Shown in pieces: positions 1 through 9,089 of a stretch of DNA of 16,709 bases. This stretch comes from Cladosporium sp. IMV 00045 (Eukaryota > Ascomycota > Dothideomycetes > Cladosporiales > Cladosporiaceae), in contig MSJI02000273.1 in assembly GCA_001931905.2 (NCBI GenBank), positions 1 through 16,709 on the forward strand, read 5' to 3'. The notes under the pieces are model-generated. The model worked only from the letters and a program-made list of their open reading frames with translations. It ran no database searches and was not told the origin of the DNA. A program made the position numbers and the translations under genes. Position 1 is the stretch's first letter; every line of letters begins with the position of its first letter.

Positions 1-579
1 TTTTCTTTTTTTCTTTTTCGGTGGGATGGGATCTATCTCGGGTCGTCTTACCAGGACGATAGTGGAAGGGGGATCTAAGGCTCAGTTGGTAGGAGGGTTT
101 TCCTTTCGCACGGCTCAGTACAGACAGATACCCGATTGAGATACCCTTATCGGGGTTTGGATGGGAAACAGGGGTGGACTACAGGGTTATTTTGCGCGGG
201 AGGGACGGTAATGGTTGTGAATGATCTTGGAAGGGATGATTAGTTTTCGATCTTGTTTTGTGAATGTTCTTGCAATCTATCGCTTCTTCTTGTTTAGTGA
301 TAACTTACAATGAGATGAGACAAATTGTTCTGTATGAATGTCGTTTTCGCCTGCGAGGTTCGAAGATTTCAACATCTTGTCTGCTCCCACTGCTGACATT
401 TAGTGATCGATGATTATTGATGGCCAGCCGTATGGAGACCGCAAGCTGCTCGAAGGATCACATGAGAAATTGACTGAACGTATCTTGAAACTGACCCCAA
501 GCAAACATGACAGTCTTCACTCAAATTCTAAGTATTCCACGAGCCATGATATCCCCATTCGAACGGACTGCTCTGGCTC

Positions 580-595
580 TAACCCTAACCCTAAC
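580..595. repeat. Short interstitial telomere-type repeat (TAACCC)2TAAC
   Basis: The bases 580-595 read TAACCCTAACCCTAAC, which is 2.7 units of the TTAGGG telomere repeat used by most filamentous fungi, in C-rich orientation on +. It is isolated: no further units or degenerate copies flank it. It could be a telo-box type protein-binding site, a scar of telomere-mediated break repair, or chance. The match itself is certain; its meaning is not. Confidence 0.7.
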
Positions 596-691
596 GAGAC
601 GGTCGTACATTCAACGCCATTTGGATTCTACGAAGAATCTGCAAGGACTTTCTTAGCAAGCGGCCTTCTCCTAGGGGCGGAGCTGAATATA

Positions 692-709
692 GCTACAAAA
701 ACATGTAGC
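692..709. repeat. Inverted repeat, 6-bp arms
   Basis: GCTACA at 692-697 is repeated as its exact reverse complement TGTAGC at 704-709, around the six-base spacer AAAACA. It lies about 740 bases upstream of the PKS start and could be a dimer-binding operator. Arms this short can also arise by chance. Confidence 0.4.
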
Positions 710-803
710 CCCCGTACTTTAGCGAAGCGTAGCGGTAGTGTGTTGGTTAGACCCGTCTTAAAGTTTGATTGGAGGGCGCCAGAAGGTGAGCGCGCACATG
801 CAA

Positions 804-821
804 CTTCAGCTGAGGCTGAAG
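804..821. repeat. Inverted repeat, 7-bp arms with 4-base spacer
   Basis: CTTCAGC (804-810) and GCTGAAG (815-821) are perfect reverse complements around TGAG. It is the strongest short dyad upstream of the PKS, about 630 bases before its start codon. A dimeric regulator site is possible; there is no direct evidence for one. Confidence 0.45.
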
Positions 822-1179
822 CACTGTTGTCACGAAAGAGAGGTCTTCGTGATACCTGTGACTGCGCGCAAAAAATAACCAGCTTCGACAACTGTGCTAC
901 TATGGACAAAATGCTACCATGCCGACCTCGATCTCGCCGAGGAACGAATGCATTCCATACGAGCAGATTAGGCAGGTAGAATGCCATGCCGCACTGACAG
1001 CTCTCAGCGAGGACCTTGCCCCAATATTGTTGCGTCGAGGCGAGCTGCAGTTTCGAAGAAAAGCCGCCAATGTCTTGCATATTCTTACCGCGTAGACCAG
1101 GCTCGCCAGGCTGTCACTCCCCGGCCGTGAAGACCTAGAACCTGGCCTCTCTAGCGGCTGCACAGATGTATTGTTGCAG

Positions 1180-1195
1180 CCAATGCGGTACCCGC
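1180..1195. promoter_or_regulatory. CCAAT box beside CGG-N3-CCG inverted site
   Basis: CCAAT at 1180-1184 is followed one base later by a dyad at 1185-1195 that reads GCGG-TAC-CCGC. The core CGG-N3-CCG (1186-1194) has the inverted CGG half-sites typically bound by Zn(II)2Cys6 dimers, the usual regulators of fungal specialised-metabolism clusters. CCAAT is the site of the HAP/CBC complex. The pair sits about 255 bases upstream of the PKS start, a plausible promoter position. The motifs are seen directly; the regulatory role is inferred. Confidence 0.45.
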
Positions 1196-1241
1196 GATAC
1201 ATGGGCCCAGGGTTGAGTGTACAGTACCGCACTGCACCTAG

Positions 1242-1258
1242 TAGGCACATGATGCCTA
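1242..1258. repeat. Inverted repeat, 6-bp arms, in PKS promoter
   Basis: TAGGCA (1242-1247) and TGCCTA (1253-1258) are exact reverse complements around CATGA. It lies between the CCAAT/CGG site and the TATA-like element, about 190 bases before the PKS start, where an activator or repressor could act. Confidence 0.4.
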
Positions 1259-1290
1259 TACCGAACACGTATACTGGCAAGACTGCATGC

Positions 1291-1297
1291 ATATAAG
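1291..1297 (+). promoter_or_regulatory. TATA-like element of the PKS promoter
   Basis: ATATAAG at 1291-1297 lies about 150 bases before the PKS ATG. A second AT-rich candidate, TATTTAA, is at 1333-1339. Either would give a 5' UTR of roughly 80 to 125 bases, normal for a filamentous fungus. I cannot decide between them from sequence. Confidence 0.4.
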
Positions 1298-1446
1298 CGC
1301 TACATCGCCCTTGGCTTTTCTACTAGGATGTCTATTTAACCTCAACTTGCATCCATCCGTGTGTAACAGTCAGAGGGCTACCCTTCTGATTATCTTGTAA
1401 GTACTGACTCTCAGCGTACGGTCATCTTACTGGATGTACTTTTGAA

Positions 1447-4400
1447 ATGGCGAGCCACCATGACATGCCAATTGCCGTGGTTGGCATGGGATGTCGGTTC
1501 CCAGGAGACGCGACCGGCGTGGATAAGTTCTGGGACTTCATGGTAGATGCACGCACTGCTATCTCAGAGATACCGAAAGATCGCTTCAATGTCGAAAGCT
1601 TCTACCACCCTTCGTCGAAACGACAGGGCACCATGAACGTCAAGAAGGGCTACTTTCTCAAGGAGGACATCTCCAGGTTCGACGCCCCTTTCTTCAGCAT
1701 GACCAGAGACGAGGCAGAAGCAACCGATCCGCAGCAGCGTTTGCTACTCGAGGTCGCATACCAGGCCTTTGAGAATGCGGGTAGACCTATGACATCGCTC
1801 GCAGGCTCGTCGACGTCTGTCTATTCTGCCTGCTTCATGACAGACTACAAGCAGATCAGCTCTTTCGACCCAGAGGACCAGCCGGGCTACGGATCAACAG
1901 GCCATAGTGCCGCTCTGGTAGCGAACCGTGTGTCCTGGTTCTTCGATCTACGAGGCCCCAGCGTCACACTTGATACGGGATGCAGTGGCTCGGCTGTTGC
2001 CTTCCATCTCGCATGCGAGAGTATCCGCACCGGCGAAGCTGAATGTGCACTCGCTTGCGGTGTGAATCTAATTCTTGCGCCAGAGCCATGGATGAGCATG
2101 ACTGCCTTCAACTTCTTGTCGCCTGATGGCAAGAGCTACACTTTTGACCATCGAGCAAACGGTAAGAGTACGATCACGCGTTATATGGGCATTGACTGAT
2201 GAGAAACTAGGATATGCTCGTGGCGAAGGCTTCGCTGCTATTGTATTGAAGCCACTGGACAAAGCCATCCGTGACAACGACACCATCCGAGCCGTTGTAC
2301 GTGCCACCGCTGTGGCACAAGATGGCAAGACACCGGGTATTACGTTGGCCTCACGAACTGCCCAGGCTTCTTTGCTCCGTTCCACATACCGCAAAGCTGG
2401 CCTTGATATGGCCCAGACAGGTTTCTTCGAAGCGCACGGAACTGGCACTGTTGCGGGAGATGCCGCAGAGCTCGGCGCTATCGGAGACGCCTTTGGTGCG
2501 ACACGAGATCCCGACCAGCCTCTGAACGTAGGAAGCGTGAAGACCAACGTTGGTCATCTCGAAGGAACAGCTTCCCTGGCCGGCATCATCAAGGCCGTAC
2601 TCAGCTTGGAAAAGGGTGTCATACCCCAGAACTTGAATTTCGAGCGACCTAATCCGAAGAACGATCTCGAGAAGTATAAGATCACCGTTCCGACGAAATT
2701 GACGAAGTGGCCTTTACAAGGAGTCAGGAGAGCTAGCATCAACTGTTTCGGATTCGGTGGAACTATCGCTCATGTCATCCTAGATGATGCGGAGAGCTTT
2801 TTGAGCGAGCGCATGCTCTTTGCGAATCACGTCACGGGTCCTCCGATCTCAAACGGCGGCTCAAACGGCATCATGGTAGATGACAACACCAATTCACGAT
2901 CAGTATCTTTGCCATACCGTTTACTCGGAGTGTCTTCACCCGAGCAGGATGGCGTCAAACGAAATGCGAATGCGCTCGCAGATTACAATGCTACGAAGAC
3001 CAAATCGAATGGAGGCACAGGAAACTCATACCTAGACGATCTCTGCTACATGCTCAATCTTCGGAGAACACAATTTCCATGGAGACAGGCCATTGCTGTA
3101 CAAACAGCAACCGACGTCAGCGAGCAACTTAGCGCCCTACCCAAGGCTTCGAAAGCCATTGAGGACTGCAAGGCTTGCTTCGTCTTCACAGGCCAAGGTG
3201 CTCAGTGGCCAGGCATGGGTAGAGAGCTTGTCGCATACCCAGCCTTTGAGAGCTCACTCAGAGCGGCAGATGCCTACATGCGAATCTTGGGCGCAGACTG
3301 GTCAACCATCACAGAGCTCAATGCACCCCGTGAATCATCAAGGGTGAATGAACCCGAAATGAGCCAAGCATTATGTACCGTTCTGCAGTGCGCTCTTGTT
3401 GACCTTCTCAGATCATGGTCCGTTGTTCCGTCAGCATGCGTCGGGCATTCTTCTGGTGAAATTGCGGCTGCGTACGCTGCGGGCGCCATTACCAGGGAGA
3501 GTGCTTGGAAGCTAGCGTACTACAGAGGCCGAGCTTCCTCGAAAGCGCCCTCTGGTTCTATGCTGGCTGTTGGGGTGGGTGCTCACGAGGTTGAAAGATA
3601 CATCAACCGGCTCGGCCAGCAAGGTCATCTTGACATCGCTTGCTACAATAGTCTCCAGAACACCACAGTCTCAGGAAATACGCAGGCTATCGAAACACTG
3701 GCATCCGCTCTTGACGACTCAAATATTTTCAATCGAATACTCAAGGTGGATCGTGCTTACCACTCAGTGTACATGCATGAAGTGGCCTCGAGCTACAGGG
3801 AATCATTGAGCGGACTGCACCCTGGAAGTGACGGCACTCTCAAGGCCATGATATTTTCATCGGTCACCGGCAAGAAAATCGCACACTCGGACTTCGATGC
3901 AGATTACTTTGTCAACAATCTTATCTCCCCAGTCAGGTTCTTCCAAGCCTTGACAGCAGCCAGTGAGTCTGCTCAGATCGACTTCGTTCTAGAAATTGGT
4001 CCGCGCCCTGCTCTCAAAAGCGCCGTGACACAGACTCTGGGGTCAGTATCTGGAACACAAGTGCTCTATGCGTCCATTTTACAGCGCCATCAGCATTCTT
4101 GCAAATCTGCACTGGAAGCCGCTGGAAGCCTTTGGTCGAATGGCATTGATGTGGATCTCGAAGCTGTCAACAATTCCAGAGGTACTAAACCACAGTGCTT
4201 GACCGACCTTCCCTCATACGTGTTCAACCACAGCCGTTCATACTGGTGGGAGTCACAGCACATGAAGGCTCACAGATTTCGGCAGTATCCACGACTGGAC
4301 TTGCTGGGAGCGCCGGACCCGACGTCAACGAACCTTCAGATGCGCTGGAGGAATTACATTCGAGTCAAAGAGATGCCTTGGGTAGTGGACCATCAAGTCC

Positions 4401-7400
4401 AGAATACGATTCTCTATCCAGGAGCTGGTATGCTGGCAATGGTTTTGGAAGCAGGAAAGCAAATGTCAGAGTCAATGGACGTTGCTGGCTTTGAGCTGAC
4501 TGATATTCTCATCATCGCAGCTATGGTCATTCCATCTACGCGCGAGGGCCTTGAGACTCACTTGACAATGAGGCCGCATGAGAACGAGGCTGATGTATAC
4601 GACTTCTTCATATCATCTCGCACTGGTCAAGACACATGGCGAGAGAACTGCAAAGGTCGTCTGCGCATTTGTAAATCATCAGCCAAGCCGATTTCGCCAC
4701 CGAAGCTTCTTCAAAATGGCACCCAGGATGTTGACAGTCAGATGCGGGAGTCTTCCCCTCGAAACCTTTACGAGCTGTTCGAAAGTCAAGGCATGAAATG
4801 GGGCCCGGCATTCCAGAATGTCAGTCGAATCAATCTGAGCGACGACGGGAGAAGTGAATCACAGATCACAGTTCCCGACATCAAGTCACTGCTACCAGCA
4901 CAATACGAACACCCGCATCTCATACACCCTACGACCTTGGACACTTTGTTCCAATGTATGGTGTTCGCTTTGCCTGAAGGCGACGGCCAGAAGATCCCGA
5001 CGAGTATCGACTATGTCTACGTCGATGCCACAATTTCAAGTGCAGCCGGGACTGAGATGAGAGCTTCAGCTGCGATGCACAACCTGGGCCTCGGAGCTGC
5101 CAAAGGTTCAGCCACGATGCAACTTGTCGACGGTGAAGCGCCTCTGGTGGTCGTAGAGGGGCTTCAGTGCTCTGCGATAGATAAGCCTGTAGGATCAACA
5201 GAACAAGACGCAGCAGACATGCTTTGCAGCGAAGCAGTCTGGGAAGAGGATGTGGACATGCTGTTCAACGAAGGCTCAAGCTCTCCATCAACCCACAACA
5301 CGGACGGGTCTCGTGTCAATGAGCTAATTGAGACCTATGTGAGTTTGTCTGGCTTCAAAAATCCCGATCTTGTCATTTTGGATATTGTGAAACCCACGGA
5401 TGGCCTCACCCGAAGTTTACTGGAAGCCCTGGTTCATCCGAAAGGCGGCATTCCACGCCTCAATAGGTACATCGTGGCCGGGGAGTCTCGATCTGGCCTT
5501 GAAGACTTTGCGTCGTTCATTGAGTACAAGAACCTCGATCTCAAGGCTGAGATGGAACCCCAAGGATTCGCTTCTGCTTCTATGGATATCGTCATTGCAT
5601 CTGGTGTCGCATACGAAATCTTGGAAACACGAAACATAATCGAACAACTTCACTGCCTGTTGCGACATGGCGGGAAGCTATTGTTGATCGAGGATGCAAA
5701 TCTGATGGACGAGAGAAGAGGGCATGAGTTAAAGCTGGCATTGACGCACTTCGACTTCCGCATCGACTTGCTACTGGAAGATAGGTTGCAAGCGGACACC
5801 AACATGCAGCTTATGACTATTGCAACAAAGCAGTCTGCTCCCCAAAGCCATCTCTTCAAAGACATAGTCGTTCTATACTCTGAGCAGCAGCAGAATGCCG
5901 GGTCTCTCGTCAGCGTGGTCTTGCCAATGCTTCAAGACTCCTACGACGTGCCGGTGATCGCTCTAACTGTGGAAGAAGCAGTCTCACGTGGAGTGAGCGA
6001 CAGTGTGGTCGTCAGCTTCCTACAGTTATCGTCTCTCGGCGTGCAGGATTGGACTGAATCCGAACTCACGGCATTCAAGCACATCCTTGTTGAGAACCAC
6101 AAGCTCCTCTGGATCACTCAAGGTGCACAGCTCAAGAGTTCAAACCCAGGTGCAGCTTCCATCATGGGTATGTTGCGCGCGCTGCGATATGAAGACAGCA
6201 GATTGAAACCACACGCTCTCGATCTATCACCGGAGATCTTTGTCGGAGGGAATGGCCGCGCCGCAGATCTGATTGGCCGCCTCCTTCGCAAGATTCTCTA
6301 CGACGATGCGTATGATCTGGAATATGAGTTTGCCGAGCAGGATGGCAAAGTCTTCATTCCGAGAATGTTGCCAGAAGCGTCTCTGAACGATGCCGCGGCT
6401 GCCAATACACGTCGCACAACGCCTCGATCGTTCATGCAATCCGGACCCATGAGCATGACGATGCCGAGTTATGGTCGTATAGAAAGCCTCTGCTTCAGCC
6501 TAAACCACTGGGAAAGTACACCTTCCAACGGTGAAGTTGAGGTCCAAATCACAACTCATGGAGTCCATGTGCTGGATGCAATGACGATGGCAGGAGAAAC
6601 GACCAGCTCGACCTTCGGTTACAGTGTTGCAGGCACTGTTACATCAACAGAGAGTCCATCAAGCGTCAAGGTTGGCGACAACGTACTTGTCCTCCGCTCA
6701 GGAGCCTTTGCAAACACTCTTCGTGCGAAGCCTGACGAAGTGCATGTCCTTCCACAAGGATTGTCACTGTCTCAAATTGCAGGCCTGGCCGCCGAATTCA
6801 CCTTGGCCCAGTATTCTCTACTCCAGGCGGCGCGACTTGAGCCAGGCGAGACCTGTCTGATTGAGAATCCTACCTCTGTACTTGGCCAAGCAGCAATCCT
6901 ATTTGCACAGCAGCATGGAGCGAATGTGTTCGCCCTGGCGACAGACCAGATCGCTCGCGACTTCCTCATTGACTATTACGAGCTTCCCAACAGCCAGATC
7001 GTCGATGGGGCACTGTTGTCTTCTCATCATCACGGGAAAGAGAAACAATGGGACGTCAGCTTCTGTGACTTTGATTCCCGCAATGTCGAGAAGCTGTGGA
7101 ATTGCCTTGCAAACTTCGGCCGGCTCGTCCAGGTCCTTCCGGGCTGTTTGATCAAGAAACCAAAGCTTGACAAACTCTCCATGCACAGCAACAAAACTCT
7201 CATAACGGTTGACCTGGAGTCAGTTCGCCAATACAAACCTCGAGCTTTCCGTCAAGCGGCACAAGAGGGACTCCACCTCCTCAGTCGAGAGCATGCCAGA
7301 CTTGACAAGATGGTACAAGAAGTGCCCATAACCTCACTCACAGACGCCTACCAGAAAGTCTCACGAGATCGTGCCGGAACACACAATCTCGCTTTGATAG

Positions 7401-8710
7401 CACGACACGAAGACCTCGTCCCGGTCACAGCAGAAGACCCTCACCCTCTTTCCGCAAGCCTCCACCCAAACGCAACATACCTCATTGTAGGCGGCCTAGG
7501 CGGTCTCGGCCGAAGCATCGCAACATTCCTCGTAGCCAACGGAGCGAAGCACCTAGCCTTCCTCTCTCGCTCCGGCGGCCAAAGCGAAGAAACCCAACTC
7601 TTCCTCCAAACCCTTCTCCAAACCGGCGCCTCGTCCGCCACAGCCCACACCTGCGACGTAGCAGACTCGCACCAACTCCACCAAACCCTCCAAACCATCA
7701 CCTCTACCTCCCCACCAATCAAAGGCGTCATTCAAGCCGCCATGGTCCTGCACGACGCCCTCTTCGAAAACATGACCCACGCCTCCTGGGTCGCAGCCCT
7801 CCGGCCCAAAATCCAAGGAAGCTGGAATCTGCACAACGCCTTCTCCTCCTCCCCCTCCCCTCTTGACTTCTTCATCCTCCTCTCCAGCATCGCGGGCGAA
7901 GGCGGCATGCGCGGGCAGACCAACTACGCCGCCGGCAACGCGTACCAAGACGCCCTGGCGCGCCACCGCCGCCTGACCCTGGGCCTGCCGGCGGTCTGCA
8001 TCGACGTCACCGTCGTGCTGAGCGTGGGCGTCGTGGCGGAGAATCCGGAATTGATCGATGGGTTGAAACTGGCGGGCGTGCTGAGTATGCGCGAGAGGGA
8101 GTTGCACGCTCTGCTCAAAGCGGGGATCACGGGGAAGGTGCTTGCTTCGTGTCCTTCTTCTGCTCGTGGTTCTGGTTCTCGCGGTGACGCAACAGCCGCA
8201 GAAACGAAAACGACGAAAACACCACCCCAACTCATAACCGGCGTAGCAACCGGCTCCTACCTGACCCGCAACGCCATCCAAGACCCCATCTGGCACCACG
8301 ACAACCGCTTCCTGCACACCTGCAAAGCCGGCCTGGCCCACAATCCCTCAGATCCCAACTCCCCCACCAACCCAGAAAAACCCCCAGGCCTCAACCTCCC
8401 CACCCTCCTCTCCCAATCGCCCAACCTGCCCACCGCAAAATCCCACATCCTCGCCGCTCTAAGCGCAAAACTGGCCCTCGCCCTCAGCATCCCGCCCGAA
8501 GACGTGTCGGCCTCTCAAAGCGTGGCGAGCTACGGGGTTGATAGTCTTGTAGCCGTGGAGTTGCGGAATTGGATTCAGCGGAAAGCCAAGGCGGCCGTGA
8601 GTGTTTTTGAGATCATGGGGGGTGTGACGTTGGGGGCTTTGGCTGGGCGGGTGGCGGGGCGGAGTGGATTTGTTAAAGGGAGTTTGAGGGATGGGGAAGG
8701 GGAGAAGTGA
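1447..8710 (+). CDS. Highly reducing iterative type I polyketide synthase (KS-AT-DH-psiMT-psiER-KR-ACP)
   Basis: The CDS is join(1447..2161,2211..8710), 2404 aa, usual size for a fungal HR-PKS. It builds a polyketide from acyl and malonyl-CoA units. The start is set by the KS opening PIAVVGMGCRFPG seven residues in. Domains by approximate residue: KS 7-431 with C179 (DTGCSGS), H314 (EAHGTGT) and H354 (NVGHLEGT); AT 558-870 with S652 in GHSSGE; DH 930-1228 with H966 and D1149 (HPTTLDTLFQ); degenerate methyltransferase 1268-1445; structural, non-catalytic KR segment 1450-1640; degenerate enoylreductase 1655-1975; KR 1985-2212 with GGLGGLG at 1999-2005, K2105, S2131, Y2144, N2148; ACP about 2312-2398 with S2350 in GVDSL. 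In the DH motif the usual glycine is Asn (DHQVQNTILYP), so activity is likely but not certain. No thioesterase, reductase or condensation domain follows the ACP, so release needs a partner. I infer an unmethylated, unsaturated product. The product cannot be named from sequence. Confidence 0.95.
2162..2210 (+). other. Intron in the PKS KS domain
   Basis: A 49-base phase-1 intron with donor GTAAGA at 2162, branch point ACTGAT (2195-2200) and acceptor CTAG ending at 2210. Removing it joins FDHRANG to YARGEGF, the conserved KS sequence at this point. Reading through would instead end at an in-frame TGA at 2197-2199. This rules out a frameshifted or broken gene. Confidence 0.93.
5297..5830 (+). 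other. Degenerate C-methyltransferase segment of the PKS
   Basis: Residues about 1268-1445. The C-terminal half still resembles the HR-PKS methyltransferase (PQGFASASMDIVIASGVAYE, then LLRHGGKLLLIED). The SAM-binding loop, normally LEIGAGTGG, reads LDIVKPTDG (1295-1303), losing the glycines and the acidic Glu. The helical N-terminal part expected between the WEEDVDMLF stretch and FKNPDLVILDI (1287-1297) is almost absent, so the domain is shortened by what I estimate as 150 to 200 residues. Very probably inactive. Confidence 0.8.
6458..7418 (+). other. Degenerate enoylreductase segment of the PKS
   Basis: Residues about 1655-1975 keep the MDR-type enoylreductase outline (VKVGDNVLVL; LAAEFTLAQYSLLQAARLEPGE). 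The NADPH-binding motif, normally LIHAAAGGVGQAA, reads LIENPTSVLGQAA (1788-1800), so GGVG has become SVLG. The GLNFRDV-like stretch reads GVHVLDA, and the VLNSL strand reads SFCDF. I expect no cofactor binding and no enoyl reduction in cis. This resembles the inactive ER of some fungal synthases that use a separate trans-ER, but no such gene is in this window. Confidence 0.75.
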
Positions 8711-9089
8711 TCGTTCGTGGGTCGGGGGGTTTGCAGAGGAAATGGAAGGTTTGTGGTCTGGAGATGGTGTGAAGTTATGAATATTTTTTTGTTGTTTTCG
8801 GATATTTCTCTTGGGTAGTAGTAGCTCTATCGTCCAAAAGTTGAAGTTTAATAAGCGTTTTTTTCTGCTCCGCCCGAAGTGAAAGTACCTCATAGCGAAG
8901 TCCAAGTGGTGAAAACCGCTCCAAAATCTTTCGCCAAAAATGCCAAAAATGCCCGCTGTAACGCTCAAGAAAACACAGAAAAAAGAGATAGACCCAAAAA
9001 TCGGTGGTAACAAGAAGGAGAGCTCCCTTCTTGACGAAGGAATCATCAAAGAAGAAGCCAGACCGCCACCAAAGGACGGATCCCCCAGC
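8711..9089. other. Convergent 3' region between PKS and IZH3-like gene
   Basis: This spacer of 379 bases separates two genes that face each other, so it should hold both 3' UTRs. On + an AATAAG hexamer at 8850-8855, about 140 bases after the PKS stop, is a possible poly(A) signal, and T-rich runs lie near 8782-8800. On the - strand a 257-codon frame (8459-9232) crosses it but has no recognisable domain and overlaps the PKS 3' end. Confidence 0.55.

Larger units (their letters stand above)
1..1446. other. Gene-poor region upstream of the PKS
   Basis: No coding region is recognisable on either strand. The longest frames (for example 410-979 on +, 628-1080 and 900-1292 on -) overlap one another, are rich in Ser/Arg and match no family I know. 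The first 20 bases are an almost pure T/C tract. The rest holds a telomere-type repeat (580-595), three perfect inverted repeats (692-709, 804-821, 1242-1258), a CCAAT/CGG-N3-CCG pair (1180-1195) and TATA-like motifs at 1291-1297 and 1333-1339. I read the last 300 bases or so as the PKS promoter and 5' UTR. What the first 500 bases do is unknown. Confidence 0.6.

Noticed and set aside
80..95. GCTCAGTTGGTAGGAG, like the D-arm of a tRNA
   Set aside because: The D-stem does not pair well, and no anticodon arm or GGTTCRA T-arm follows at the right distance.
410..979. 189-codon frame on + in the left region
   Set aside because: No domain, atypical Ser/Arg-rich composition, overlapping frames on the other strand, and it contains the telomere-type repeat.
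1397..1414. GTAAGT, ACTGAC and CTCAG in a row just before the PKS start, like a 5' UTR intron
   Set aside because: The distance from donor to acceptor is only 18 bases, too short to splice. No better acceptor lies before the ATG; the next AG is after it.
2162..2210. Apparent frameshift splitting the PKS into a 250-aa and a 2194-aa product
   Set aside because: GTAAGA donor, ACTGAT branch point and CTAG acceptor define a 49-base intron, and splicing restores the conserved HRANGYARGEGF sequence of the KS.
7553..8341. 262-codon frame on - inside the PKS
   Set aside because: It is antisense to the intact KR domain, Gly/Val/Arg-rich, with no recognisable family; a shadow of the C-rich coding strand.
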